A stretch of DNA of 34,231 nt from Ilumatobacter sp. (GTDB taxonomy: Bacteria > Actinomycetota > Acidimicrobiia > Acidimicrobiales > Ilumatobacteraceae). Position 1 is the first letter of the stretch, and each line of letters begins with the position of its first letter. The notes under the pieces are model-generated. The model made no database searches. It was not told where the DNA came from and saw only the letters and a program-made list of their open reading frames with translations. Both the position numbers and the translations under genes were made by a program. The DNA lies in contig NZ_JASJCS010000058.1 in NCBI RefSeq assembly GCF_030065885.1, positions 1 through 34,231 on the forward strand, in the 5' to 3' direction. This document shows, piece by piece, positions 1 to 8,554 of this stretch.

Positions 1-273
1 CCCGCCCAGATCCCCGAGGACGACCGCGACTACTACCTCGAGCGGATCTACCCCAGCTTCGGCAACCTCGCGCCGCGCGACGTCTCGTCACGGGCGGCCG
101 ATCGCGTCGGCGAAGTCGAGGTACACCCCGTTCTTGAGCGGCCCGACACCCTGGCCGGCGTCGACGGCGCGCTTGGCCGCCCGTGACGAGACGTCGCGCG
201 GCGCGAGGTTGCCGAAGCTGGGGTAGATCCGCTCGAGGTAGTAGTCGCGGTCGTCCTCGGGGATCTGGGCGGG
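1..273. repeat. 99-bp perfect inverted repeat (fold-back) with 75-bp spacer at the left edge
   Basis: Bases 1-99 are the exact reverse complement of 175-273 (position x pairs with 274-x). Pairing breaks at 100/174. Both arms encode the same piece of SdhA: the right arm in the minus-strand gene, the left arm in plus orientation. The 75-bp spacer 100-174 is ordinary sdhA sequence. The minus-strand sdhA frame hits a stop at 88-90, just after entering the left arm. The left arm is therefore most likely a fold-back or chimeric contig end rather than a natural gene structure. Confidence 0.93.
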
Positions 274-1191
274 GGCACGCGTCTCGTCGGCGCTGTTCGG
301 CACCCAGACGCGGCCGTCGTTGCGCAGCGATTCCGACATCAGCGTCAGCTTCGACTGGAAGTCGTCGGCCTGCGGGATGCACGTCGGGTGGATCTGGGTG
401 AAGCACGGGTTGGCGAACGCAGCGCCCTTGCGGTGGGCCCGCCAGGCAGCAGTGACGTTGCACGACATCGCATTCGTCGAGAGGAAGAACGCGTTGCCGT
501 ACCCACCGGTGGCCATCACGACCGCATGCGCGGCGTGCGAGCTGACCTCGCCGGTCATCAGGTCGCGCACGACGATGCCGGCGCAGCGTCCGTCGATCAC
601 GACGATGTCGACCAGCTCGATCCGGTTGTAGAAGTTGACGTGGCCGAGGCCGATCTGGCGCGACAGCTGCTGGTACGCGCCCATCAGGAGCTGCTGGCCG
701 GTCTGGCCGCGGGCGTAGAACGTGCGCGACACCTGGGCGCCACCGAACGACCGGTTGTCGAGCAGGCCGCCGTACTCGCGCGCGAACGGCACACCCTGGG
801 CGACCATCTGGTCGATGATGTCGACCGAGACCTCGGCCAGCCGGTACACGTTCGCTTCGCGGCTCCGGAAGTCCCCACCCTTGACCGTGTCGTAGAACAG
901 GCGGTGGATCGAATCGCCGTCGCCCTTGTAGTTCTTGGCGGCGTTGATGCCGCCCTGGGCGGCGATCGAGTGGGCCCGGCGCGGCGAGTCGTGGAAGGTG
1001 AAGAGCTCGACGTTGTAGCCGAGCTCGGCGAGCGTCGCCCCGGCCGACGCGCCGGCGAGGCCGCTGCCGACGACGATGATCTTGAACTTCCGCTTGTTGG
1101 CCGGGTTGACGAGCTTCTCGTTGGCCTTGAAGTTCTCCCACTTCTCGGCCATCGGCCCCTGCGGGACCTTCGAGTCGAGGTTGATGCTCAT
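100..1191 (-). CDS. sdhA: Succinate dehydrogenase/fumarate reductase flavoprotein subunit, 3'-truncated
   Basis: Flavoprotein of complex II, which oxidises succinate to fumarate with covalently bound FAD on the cytoplasmic face. The Rossmann motif [10 protein letters not shown] lies near residues 42-51. The sequence [11 protein letters not shown] near residue 74 carries the His expected to bind FAD, and an IHPTC substrate-site motif lies near residue 268. The ATG at 1191 has a good Shine-Dalgarno (GGAGGA, complement of 1198-1203). About 364 codons are genuine; the family is usually about 600-650 residues. Reading from 1191 downwards, the gene stays collinear to position 100, then enters the inverted copy and stops at 88-90. 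The missing 3' part, and probably sdhB, lie outside the window. It follows sdhC by 79 bp in the same direction, so the two are probably co-transcribed. Confidence 0.95.
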
Positions 1192-1270
1192 CGGGGGTCC
1201 TCCGTGGTGCCGGGCGACGAGGGAGACGGCGCCGGAGCAGACGTGGCTGTCGGGATCAGTGCGGTCGGGA

Positions 1271-2086
1271 TCATTCCGAACCCTCCTCGAGGTCGTGCAC
1301 CGAGGTGACCGACTCGTCGAACTCGACGATGCCGGCCTGGACGGCGATCGGGAACGAGACGTTGCCGACCACGACCACGGCGGCGAGTCCGGTCGCGAGC
1401 CCGCGTCGCCAGCGGTTGAACCGCGGGTTGTTCCACCCCATCGACTGGAAGAGGCTCCACGTGCCGTGGAACAGGTGGATGCCCAGCGCGATGTTGGCGA
1501 CGACGTAGAGGATCGCCACCGGGATGCGGCTCAGGCTGGCGTCGACGTTGCGGTACACCTCACCGCGGACGAAGTCGGGGTTGAACCATCCCCACGTCAG
1601 ATCGGCGAGGTGCCAGAACAGGAAGAGCAACACGATGATGCCGGTCCAGCGCATGGTGCGGCTGGCGAAGTTGGCGACCTGGTAGTCGCGAGCGCCCTGG
1701 TACTTGACGGGTCGGGCGCGGCGGTTGAGGAGCGTCAGCGTGTAGGCGGCGTGCACGTGCAGGACCACGGCGCCGATCAGGACGAACCTCAGACCCCACA
1801 GGAAGTAGGTCCGCGGGAGGATCGGCACCAGGATCTCGCGCAGGTACTCGCCGTAGACGTCGATGTCGTAGACCTCGGTGCCGCCCTCGTCGACCGTACC
1901 GATGTACATCTTGAGGTTGCCGATCATGTGGCCGACGATGAAGCCGATGCCGATGATGCCGGTGATGGCCATCACGTACTTCTTGCCGACGGCCGTCGAG
2001 TAGAAGTCGACCAGGAACGGCTTGCGTTTGCCGGCCGGCTCGAGCGCAGTACCCGACACCGGTCCGCGACGCAGGGTCTGTGACAT
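1271..2086 (-). CDS. sdhC: Succinate dehydrogenase cytochrome b subunit (b558 type, probably di-heme)
   Basis: Membrane anchor of complex II, 271 residues, passing electrons from succinate to quinone. Five hydrophobic segments are visible, each near a possible haem-ligating His: [22 protein letters not shown] and IHLFHGTW. This matches the single-polypeptide cytochrome b558 family seen in Bacillus, Wolinella and actinobacteria rather than the split SdhC/SdhD type; the di-heme assignment is inferred from that family. The ATG at 2086 has no Shine-Dalgarno but has TAGCGT seven bases upstream, so translation is probably leaderless. It lies upstream of sdhA in the usual sdhC-sdhA order. It diverges from the pyrophosphatase gene across about 180 bp. 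Confidence 0.92.
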   Translation of the reverse strand: MSQTLRRGPVSGTALEPAGKRKPFLVDFYSTAVGKKYVMAITGIIGIGFIVGHMIGNLKMYIGTVDEGGTEVYDIDVYGEYLREILVPILPRTYFLWGLRFVLIGAVVLHVHAAYTLTLLNRRARPVKYQGARDYQVANFASRTMRWTGIIVLLFLFWHLADLTWGWFNPDFVRGEVYRNVDASLSRIPVAILYVVANIALGIHLFHGTWSLFQSMGWNNPRFNRWRRGLATGLAAVVVVGNVSFPIAVQAGIVEFDESVTSVHDLEEGSE

Positions 2087-2093
2087 GCGCTGG

Positions 2094-2099
2094 ACGCTA
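2094..2099 (-). promoter_or_regulatory. Probable -10 element for sdhC (TAGCGT)
   Basis: The minus strand reads TAGCGT, then seven bases, then the sdhC ATG. With no ribosome binding site present, transcription probably starts at or beside the start codon. No convincing -35 is visible. Confidence 0.55.
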
Positions 2100-2268
2100 C
2101 CGCGAGCGCCCTACCCGGGCCGCAATCAGCGGCGATGTCATCACCGGCACCGCGACCACATCGGAAACAGCGATGCCGGTCAGGCCCGTTGCCGAGTTGG
2201 AGACGGGGTGTGGTACCGAGCATCATGGTCTGACTTTCCGTACGGACGCCCCAGGAGGCACGACAACA

Positions 2269-4365
2269 GTGGAAGCAGTTCCCTACCTCGCCGCGCTCTC
2301 GGCCATCATCGGTCTCGGCCTGGCCGGCTACTACTACACCCTCGTCGGGAAGGCTTCGCCGGGTAGTGACCGGATGGTCTTCCTGATGACCGAGATCCAG
2401 AAGGGCGCGAGGGCGTTCCTCTTCAAGGAGTACCAGTGGGTCGCCGGGTTCGCGGTGGCGATGCTGATCCTGCTGGCGATCGTCATCGATCCGCTGGCGG
2501 CCGTCAGCTACCTGATGGGTGCGCTGCTCTCGGCCGGCGCCGGCTTCGCCGGCATGACGGTCGCGACGATGGCGAACGCACGGACGACCGAGGCCGCCAA
2601 AGACGGTCCGGGCAAGGCGCTGCCGATCGCCTTCCGCGGCGGCGCGGTCATGGGCTTCGCGGTCGCCGGGCTCGGCCTGCTCGGCCTGACGATCAATTAC
2701 CTGCTGTGGGTCGAGTGGTTCGAGGTCACCGACGCCTTCTCGATCCTGACCGCGTACGGCCTCGGCGCATCGACGATCGCCCTCTTCTCCCGTGTCGGCG
2801 GCGGCATCTACACCAAGGCCGCCGACGTCGGCGCCGACCTGGTCGGCAAAGTCGAGGCCGGCATCCCCGAGGACGACCCGCGCAACCCGGCGACGATCGC
2901 CGACAACGTCGGCGACAACGTCGGCGACGTGGCCGGCATGGGTGCCGACCTGTTCGAGTCCTACGTCGGGTCGATCATCGCCCCGATCTCGCTGGTGGCG
3001 TTCTTCCTCGGGCTCAACGCGAACGCCGGTGACAGCGGCAACGACGGCGTCATCGAGTTGATCGTGTTCCCGATGGCGATCGCCTTCGTCGGCATGGTGG
3101 CGTCGGTGATCGGTTCGTTCTTCGTCAAGGGCGGCACCTCAACCGACACGAAGCACCTCAGCCGAGCGCTGCACATGGGCACCAACGTCGCGATGGGGCT
3201 CACCATCGCCGCGACGGTCGCGATCGCGTACTGGTTGTTCGGCGGCGACGAGTTCGACCAGCCGATTGGCCTCGCGATCTCGGTGATCGGCGGCCTGATC
3301 GTCGGGTGGGGTCTGGGCAAGTGCGCCGAGTACTTCACGTCCGACCACTTCAACCCGGTCAAGAAGATCGCTGCGCAGTCCGAGACGGGCCCGGCCACGA
3401 CGGTGCTCTCGGGCTTCAGCACCGGCATGGTGTCGGTGGCGGCGTCGGTCGCGCTGATCATCATCGGGGTGGGCGTCGCCTACTGGGGTGGACAGATCAC
3501 GTTCCTCGACGCCAACGACGACTTCGGAGGCATCTACGGCATCGCTGTCGCGGCGATCGGCATGCTCGCGACCACAGGTGTCGTCGTCTCGGTCGACGCG
3601 TACGGTCCGATCGCCGACAACGCCGGCGGCATCGCCGAGATGGCCGAGCTCGACCCGTCGGTCCGCGAGGTGACCGACGCGCTCGACTCGCTCGGCAACA
3701 CGACCGCTGCGATCGCCAAGGGCTTCGCCGTCGGCTCGGCAGCACTCACCGCTCTGGCGCTGTTCAAGAGCTTCGAGTTCGCGCTGCGCGACGAGGGTGA
3801 GGTGCTCAACCTCAACGTCGGCGATGTCGAGACCTTCATCGGCCTGTTCATCGGCGCCGGCCTGCCGTTCCTGTTCGCAGCGCTGACGATCGATGCCGTC
3901 GGCCGTGCAGCCAACCAGATGATCGAGGAGGTCCGCCGTCAGTTCCGCGAGATCCCGGGCCTGCGCGACGGCGAGCCCGGCGTGATCCCCGACAGCGCCA
4001 AGTGCGTGGCGATCTCGACCGAGGCGTCGTTGAAGGAGATGGTGATCCCGGGTGCGCTGGCGGTGGTGGTGCCGCTCGTCACCGGCTTCATCAGCACCGA
4101 TGCCCTCGGTGGTCTGCTCGCTGGTGCGCTGGTGACCGGGTTCGCGCTGGCGATCTTCATGGCCAACGCCGGTGGTGCGTGGGACAACGCCAAGAAGTAC
4201 ATCGAGACCGGCCAGCACGGCGGCAAGGGCTCCGAGCCGCACAAGGCGGCCGTCGTCGGTGACACGGTCGGCGACCCGTTCAAGGACACCTCGGGCCCGT
4301 CGATGAACATCCTCCTCAAGGTGATGACCATCGTCAGCCTGGTCTTCGCCAGCGCCTTCGTCTGA
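2269..4365 (+). CDS. hppA: Membrane-bound ion-pumping pyrophosphatase (K+-dependent type)
   Basis: Integral membrane pump that hydrolyses pyrophosphate and exports H+ (or Na+). It has about 698 residues and roughly 16 membrane segments. The family signature DDPRNPATIADNVGDNVGD starts at residue 202. The C-terminal signature GDTVGDPFKDTSGPS is present. At residues 476-481 it reads GNTTAA. Families with Ala rather than Lys at this site are K+-dependent, which is established for the family and applied here by inference; H+ versus Na+ specificity cannot be read. The GTG at 2269 is chosen because AGGAGG (2253-2258) lies 10 bases upstream and the protein then starts at the first membrane helix; the frame stays open upstream to 2080 without family-like sequence. 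It diverges from sdhC, pairing two membrane bioenergetic units. Confidence 0.95.
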   Translation: MEAVPYLAALSAIIGLGLAGYYYTLVGKASPGSDRMVFLMTEIQKGARAFLFKEYQWVAGFAVAMLILLAIVIDPLAAVSYLMGALLSAGAGFAGMTVATMANARTTEAAKDGPGKALPIAFRGGAVMGFAVAGLGLLGLTINYLLWVEWFEVTDAFSILTAYGLGASTIALFSRVGGGIYTKAADVGADLVGKVEAGIPEDDPRNPATIADNVGDNVGDVAGMGADLFESYVGSIIAPISLVAFFLGLNANAGDSGNDGVIELIVFPMAIAFVGMVASVIGSFFVKGGTSTDTKHLSRALHMGTNVAMGLTIAATVAIAYWLFGGDEFDQPIGLAISVIGGLIVGWGLGKCAEYFTSDHFNPVKKIAAQSETGPATTVLSGFSTGMVSVAASVALIIIGVGVAYWGGQITFLDANDDFGGIYGIAVAAIGMLATTGVVVSVDAYGPIADNAGGIAEMAELDPSVREVTDALDSLGNTTAAIAKGFAVGSAALTALALFKSFEFALRDEGEVLNLNVGDVETFIGLFIGAGLPFLFAALTIDAVGRAANQMIEEVRRQFREIPGLRDGEPGVIPDSAKCVAISTEASLKEMVIPGALAVVVPLVTGFISTDALGGLLAGALVTGFALAIFMANAGGAWDNAKKYIETGQHGGKGSEPHKAAVVGDTVGDPFKDTSGPSMNILLKVMTIVSLVFASAFV

Positions 4366-4396
4366 TCCGCCGGGCCGGCCCGGGCCGATCGGCGGA
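4366..4396 (+). terminator. Hairpin directly after hppA stop
   Basis: TCCGCCG (4366-4372) pairs with CGGCGGA (4390-4396), with further GGCC/GGCC pairing inside the loop. It starts at the base after the TGA. There is no T-tract, which is common for actinobacterial terminators. The rest of the gap to 4533 shows nothing recognisable. Confidence 0.55.
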
Positions 4397-4533
4397 CGTG
4401 CCGCAAGGCGGTGTTACCGAGTCCCGACGAAGCTCGACACCGGCCGGGAGATCGCCCTGCAGAGCAGGTGGGGTGCGTGCTCGAGGTCGAGTGGGCCACT
4501 GGGCAAGTACCTTGGCGCTCGGCGGGCCGGAAC

Positions 4534-5073
4534 ATGATCGACGACGAACTTGCCATTCGCGGGTTTGCGCCCGAGGACTGGGATGCCCTCTGCGGGGTGT
4601 ACGAACGCGCCGCCAGGCACGAGCTGCGCCTGACGGGGACGGATCCACGCGCGTTCCGGCCGCTGCCGGACGAGGAGGACCTGGAGGAGTTCCAGCGGCT
4701 GAACACGGCAATGGTCGGCTGTCTCGACGGGCAGGTCGTGGGGTTCGTCGGGTGGCGAGAGCGGGGCGAGTGGCGCGACAGCGGCTACCTCTCGTGGCTC
4801 TACGTCGACCCGGCCCACCATCGACGCGGCATCGGTGACCGGCTGTTGAACGCAGCCATGGCTGCGCTCGGCGAACAGGCTTGGACCCTTGCCAAGCTGG
4901 GCAACGATCCAGCGGTCAACCTCTACCGCAGGTACGGGATGCGGATCGTGACGTCACGGCTGGCCGACAGCCGGGGGCACCCGCACACCGAACTGCGACT
5001 GGCGCTCCCGACCAGCCGGAAGTCCGATCCGGATGCTCCCAACTTCGGCGCATGGGTCCACGGCGAGGAATGA
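4534..5073 (+). CDS. GNAT-family N-acetyltransferase
   Basis: Predicted acetyl-CoA-dependent acyltransferase of 179 residues. The GNAT core is visible: a beta-strand LYVDPAHH followed by the acetyl-CoA pyrophosphate loop RRGIGDRLL, then the late NPAVNLYRRYGM segment typical of the fold, where a residue pairs next to the C-terminal strand. The substrate cannot be read from the sequence. The ATG at 4534 is preferred over upstream codons in the open frame because the GNAT fold begins there (IRGFAPEDW); no strong Shine-Dalgarno is seen. It stands alone between hppA and a convergent caspase-like gene, so context gives no functional hint. Confidence 0.85.
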   Translation: MIDDELAIRGFAPEDWDALCGVYERAARHELRLTGTDPRAFRPLPDEEDLEEFQRLNTAMVGCLDGQVVGFVGWRERGEWRDSGYLSWLYVDPAHHRRGIGDRLLNAAMAALGEQAWTLAKLGNDPAVNLYRRYGMRIVTSRLADSRGHPHTELRLALPTSRKSDPDAPNFGAWVHGEE

Positions 5074-5283
5074 ACCGGGTGTGCCCCAGAGCGTGCCACG
5101 CTCGCGGAACCCATGATCGCTACCCGCCTGAGCCACCCGATATCGGCCCGTACCTCGCGCCGCCGCTCGGGTCCACCGTCCGGCCGAGCGGACTGGCCGA
5201 CCTGATGCCTCGCGGCTCGTGGGCCCGGCGAGCGTTCGACGGCCGCGCCCGCGAGATCTCGCACGCGCTCGCGCCCTCGGCCC

Positions 5284-5302
5284 GGCCCGCTCGACGCGGG
5301 CC
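5284..5302. terminator. GC-rich hairpin between convergent genes
   Basis: GGCCCGC (5284-5290), loop TCGAC, GCGGGCC (5296-5302) makes a perfect 7-bp stem. It lies between the end of the acetyltransferase (5073) and the end of the convergent caspase-like gene (5348), so it could serve either strand. No T-tract. The rest of 5074-5347 holds no gene I can support. Confidence 0.45.
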
Positions 5303-5347
5303 CGTCCGGACGTGATCGAGGGCTGACTGGGCCAGACGGTCCCGCCC

Positions 5348-6427
5348 TCAGTACGAGCGGATCTCGCCGACGCCGCCCGCGGGCGGCCGGTTGTCCGCCG
5401 CGGCTGCGATCTCGGCTCGCTGGTCCTCGACCACCGCCTCGTGGACCGCGGCCAGGTCCTCGAGCGACAGGGGCGTCGCCCCCTTGGGCTTGCGCTTGGC
5501 CAGGAAGCGGCCGAGGTACACGCCGCCCGCGGCCAGGCACACGGCGTCGTCGCCGGCTTTGGCGGTCGCCGTCATCGTCAATCCGGTCGTGCGGGCTCCG
5601 GTTCGGGCGGCCAGGACGGCGTCGGTGAAGGTGTCGACGGCAGTGCCCTGCCGGCAGGCGTCGAAGATCGCGACCAGTTCGACGGCGCCGAGGCTGACCG
5701 GGAGCGCACGACCGACCGCCGCGCCGAGCGCCGAGTGCGCGATCGGCACGTAGCGGCCGGTGGTCTCGGGGCGCGACAGGAAGGCGCCCTCGCTGCCGTG
5801 CTCCTCGAATTGCACGAGGAGGCGCTTCAGCGCCCGGCCCTGCGCGACGTATCGCTCGGTGATCTCGGCGACGGCGCGTCCGACGACTCCGGCGTCGGCG
5901 GGCGCGTAGATCGCACGAGCTGCGTAGCCGGCGGCTCGCCATGCGGCGAGTCGATCGCGGGCACGGGCGAGCGCCGCCCCGTTGGGAATCGTCCGGGGTG
6001 CCAGCCGCGGATTCGTCAGCGTGGCGATGTCGGCGTCGGTGAGCACCACCAGGACCTCGTAGCCGGTCAGGACCTGGATCGCCGGCGGCTCCCCACCCGG
6101 CGTCGGCTCGCCCGGGGGCTCGGGCGACGGCGACTCGTCCCCGCCGCTCGGCGGTGCGGTCGTCCCGCCGGTCGGTCGCGTCCCCACGGGTTGCGTGACC
6201 GGCCGCGGCAGCGTCCGGACCGGGGCTCCTTCCATGCCCCCGAGCTCGGGACGGCGTGTCACGGTGCCGGGCCCGCTCGAAGCCTCGGCGACGCCACCCG
6301 ATGGTCGGGGCGCGGGCTCGGATGGGTCGGCGTCGGGAGCGATGAGACCGGCTCGACGGAGGCCGTGCTCGTCGCTCGGGTCGGGGGTCGGGCCCGGCCA
6401 GCGGCGGGGGATTCGTTCGTCAGCCAT
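5348..6427 (-). CDS. Caspase-like (peptidase C14 fold) protein with disordered N-terminal region
   Basis: Protein of 359 residues. Residues 1-115 are low-complexity, rich in Pro, Gly, Ser and Thr, and probably disordered. From about residue 117 a compact alpha/beta domain begins (IQVLTGYEVLVVLTDAD). The segment LLVQFEEHGSEG has the hydrophobic strand ending in His210-Gly211, and LVAIFDACRQG places Cys258 after a second strand. His-Gly and Asp-x-Cys-x-x-Gly about 48 residues apart match the catalytic dyad layout of caspases and metacaspases. No signal peptide or membrane segment is seen. The ATG at 6427 has a perfect AGGAGG (complement of 6435-6440). No partner domain (TPR, WD40, NTPase) is fused. 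The substrate is unknown. The family assignment is from motif reading only. Confidence 0.68.
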   Translation of the reverse strand: MADERIPRRWPGPTPDPSDEHGLRRAGLIAPDADPSEPAPRPSGGVAEASSGPGTVTRRPELGGMEGAPVRTLPRPVTQPVGTRPTGGTTAPPSGGDESPSPEPPGEPTPGGEPPAIQVLTGYEVLVVLTDADIATLTNPRLAPRTIPNGAALARARDRLAAWRAAGYAARAIYAPADAGVVGRAVAEITERYVAQGRALKRLLVQFEEHGSEGAFLSRPETTGRYVPIAHSALGAAVGRALPVSLGAVELVAIFDACRQGTAVDTFTDAVLAARTGARTTGLTMTATAKAGDDAVCLAAGGVYLGRFLAKRKPKGATPLSLEDLAAVHEAVVEDQRAEIAAAADNRPPAGGVGEIRSY

Positions 6428-6431
6428 GGTG

Positions 6432-6464
6432 TTACCTCCTGGCGGTGAGGGTCGATGTGTTCAT
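6432..6464 (-). CDS. Possible 10-codon upstream ORF coupled to the caspase-like gene
   Basis: On the minus strand an ATG at 6464 opens MNTSTLTARR and stops with TAA at 6432-6434, four bases before the caspase-like ATG. Its last two codons, AGG AGG, are themselves the Shine-Dalgarno sequence of the downstream gene, so a ribosome ending here would sit on that site. It has no clear ribosome binding site of its own. The rest of the 6465-6619 gap shows no gene. This could be chance; there is no direct evidence of translation. Confidence 0.3.
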   Translation of the reverse strand: MNTSTLTARR

Positions 6465-6619
6465 GGTCTGTTCGTCACCGCCGTCGAGCCGGATTGGTGT
6501 CGATCTCGTCGAGGCAGCCCGACCGGGTACGCCGCCCCAGCCACCTGATGCCGTCCCGCGGGTACGCCGTCCGCCCGACCGGGCCGAGGCACCGTGACGC
6601 GACCCGTCGCCGCCCCGTC

Positions 6620-7429
6620 TCAGCCCACGGCGACGAAGTCGATGAGGCGCTCGACCGCGCCGACGAGTTCCGGCTCGAGGTCGGCGTAGGTGCGCACGCC
6701 GTTGCGGAGCTTCGGCCAGAACCCCTCGAACGGCACGCCGAGACGGTCGCAGAGCGCTTCCTTCCACGACAGCTCGCCCTTCGCGATCTCCGGCCAGGCG
6801 TCCAGACCGACCACCTTCGGGCGGATGCCGGCCCACACGTCGACGAACGGGTGGCCGGTCACGAGCACTGCGGGGTGATCGACCGTCGCCGCGATCCGGC
6901 TCTCCTTCGAGCCCGGAACGAGGTGGTCGAGCAGCACGCCCAGTCGCCGCTCGGCGCTCGGCTGGAAGCCGAGCACCGCCGCGGCCAGATCATCTGCCCC
7001 GTGGAGCGGCTCGACGACGACGCCGAGCTCACACAGATCGTCGCCCCAGACGTGTTCGAGCAGCTCGGCGTCGTGCTTGCCCTCGACCCAGATCCGGCTC
7101 GCCCTGGCCACCCGGGCGCCCGCCGAGCGATCGGCAGCGACCGAGCCGGAGGCGGTGACCCGCTGCGTCGCCGTCGCCCGTTGCGCCGGGCGCACGAGCG
7201 TGACCGGCTCGCCCTCGAACAGGAAGCCGCCGGGCTTCCACGTGAAGTGGCGCAGGTGCTGCTTGCGGTCTCGCAGCGTGACGGCCTCGTGGTTCCATCG
7301 CACGACGTCACCGACGAAGCCGCTCGAACGGTCCTCGACGACGAGGCCGTTGGCCACCTCGATCGTCGGGTACTGCCTCGGTTTCCGGCTCTCGGCGAAC
7401 TCGTCGAGGATGTCGCGCTGGTACTGCAT
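6620..7429 (-). CDS. DUF3097 family protein
   Basis: Conserved actinobacterial protein of 269 residues and unknown function. Recognised from segments I associate with DUF3097: SGFVGDVVRW, ARASRIWVEGKHDAEL, VVVEPLHGADDLAAAV, LVPGSKESRIA, VTGHPFVDVW and the C-terminal TYADLEPELVGAVERLIDF. The WVEGKHDAEL and LVDHLVPGSKES-like parts resemble a Toprim-type nucleic-acid fold (acidic residues after hydrophobic strands), but that is inference. No signal peptide or membrane segment. The ATG at 7429 has no clear Shine-Dalgarno, and an in-frame GTG about 20 bases further upstream is possible. It is divergent from the lipoprotein gene with only about 57 bp between them. Confidence 0.85.
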   Translation of the reverse strand: MQYQRDILDEFAESRKPRQYPTIEVANGLVVEDRSSGFVGDVVRWNHEAVTLRDRKQHLRHFTWKPGGFLFEGEPVTLVRPAQRATATQRVTASGSVAADRSAGARVARASRIWVEGKHDAELLEHVWGDDLCELGVVVEPLHGADDLAAAVLGFQPSAERRLGVLLDHLVPGSKESRIAATVDHPAVLVTGHPFVDVWAGIRPKVVGLDAWPEIAKGELSWKEALCDRLGVPFEGFWPKLRNGVRTYADLEPELVGAVERLIDFVAVG

Positions 7430-7486
7430 GTCGGCCGTCGAGTGTGGCACGGGAACCGGAGCGCGTCGCGGCACGTCGAACCAGTC

Positions 7487-8554
7487 ATGGGGAGAAACAC
7501 AGCAGCACCGATCAGGAGGCGCCGAACGATCGGCGCCGTCATCGTCAGCGGGACACTGGTCCTCGCTGCCTGCGGAGGTGACGACGACGACGGTGGCGAC
7601 GACGCCACGGCCGACGAGGAAGCGGGCGTCGACGCAGCGGTGGACGATGCTGCGGCCGACGACGCCGCAGCGGACACCGGCGACGACTTCGTCGCCACCC
7701 GTGAAGCACCCGAGCAGGATGGCGGCTTCGACATCGGGGTCATCGGCCGCGACGTCATCATCGAGATGGGCGTGGTGGTCAGCAGCGACAACGTCCAGCG
7801 CACCGTCGCATCGATCATGGCCACTGCGTCGTCGCTGGGCGGCGGCGTTGCGTCGAGCAACGTCGACTACGGCGCCGCCGACGACAACGGCGACGACTTC
7901 GCCGTGCTGACCGTGAAGGTGCCACCGGGTGCGGTCGACCGCTTCCTGAGCGGGCTCGACGACACCGGCACGGTGCAGTCGATCAACCAGAGCGCCCGCG
8001 ACGTGACCGAGCAGCTGATCGACCTCGACGTCCGGATCAGCAACGCCCGTCAGAGCGTCGAGAACGTGCGCGGCTTCATGGAGCAGGCGACCGACCTGAA
8101 CGACCTCGTCTCGCTCGAGAGCGAGCTGACCCGCCGGCAGACCGAGCTCGAGCAGCTCGAGGCCCAGCAGCGCAACCTCAGCGACCGCGTCGCACTCTCG
8201 ACGATCACGATCGAGGTCGTGCCGACCGCCGCCGTGCCCGAACCCGTGCCCGAGACCGACGAGGGCATCGGCGACGCCTTCGCCACGGGCTGGAACGCGT
8301 TCGTCGCGGTGTTCTTCGCGCTCGGCTTCGTGCTGGCAGTGCTGGCTCCCTTCCTGGGGGTCGCCGTCGTGATCGGCGCGATCGCCCTGCTGATCACACG
8401 CACCGAGCGTCGCCGGCGGGCCGAGAGGGCACTCCCGAGCCCCACCGCCGCCCTCCGCAGCACGCCCCCCGCCGAGCACGCCACCGAACCCCCGGGCGAC
8501 CCCGACGAGCCGATCAGCGAGCCCGAGCCCGTGAGCGCCAACCAGCAGGACTGA
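7487..8554 (+). CDS. DUF4349 lipoprotein with C-terminal membrane helix
   Basis: Envelope protein of 355 residues. The N-terminus has an Arg-rich start, a hydrophobic stretch and a lipobox LAAC with Cys29, then an Asp/Gly/Ala-rich spacer. The DUF4349 region follows: a strand-rich part (FAVLTVKVPPGAVDRFLSGL) and a coiled coil (DLDVRISNARQSVENVRG through LEQLEAQQRN), ending in VALSTITIEVVP. A membrane helix (FVAVFFALGFVLAVLAPFL) and an Arg-rich cytoplasmic tail come last. The protein would therefore be anchored at both ends. The function of DUF4349 is not known; related proteins are envelope-associated. The ATG is chosen because the signal peptide starts there; the frame is open far upstream but that part is antisense to DUF3097. 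Confidence 0.85.
   Translation: MGRNTAAPIRRRRTIGAVIVSGTLVLAACGGDDDDGGDDATADEEAGVDAAVDDAAADDAAADTGDDFVATREAPEQDGGFDIGVIGRDVIIEMGVVVSSDNVQRTVASIMATASSLGGGVASSNVDYGAADDNGDDFAVLTVKVPPGAVDRFLSGLDDTGTVQSINQSARDVTEQLIDLDVRISNARQSVENVRGFMEQATDLNDLVSLESELTRRQTELEQLEAQQRNLSDRVALSTITIEVVPTAAVPEPVPETDEGIGDAFATGWNAFVAVFFALGFVLAVLAPFLGVAVVIGAIALLITRTERRRRAERALPSPTAALRSTPPAEHATEPPGDPDEPISEPEPVSANQQD

Noticed and set aside
1-120. Plus-strand reading frame encoding SdhA-like residues at the left edge
   Set aside because: It is the inverted copy of 175-273, not a second sdhA gene.
5074-5347. Small plus-strand ORFs and a possible tRNA between the acetyltransferase and caspase-like genes
   Set aside because: No cloverleaf or T-loop sequence and no Shine-Dalgarno; only a terminator-like hairpin is supported.
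6524-6569. Repeated CGGGTACGCCG (6524 and 6559 regions) in the leader gap
   Set aside because: Only two short copies without symmetry or context; probably chance in GC-rich DNA.
6455-7486. Long open frame upstream of the DUF4349 lipoprotein
   Set aside because: Antisense to DUF3097; the lipoprotein signal peptide starts at 7487.
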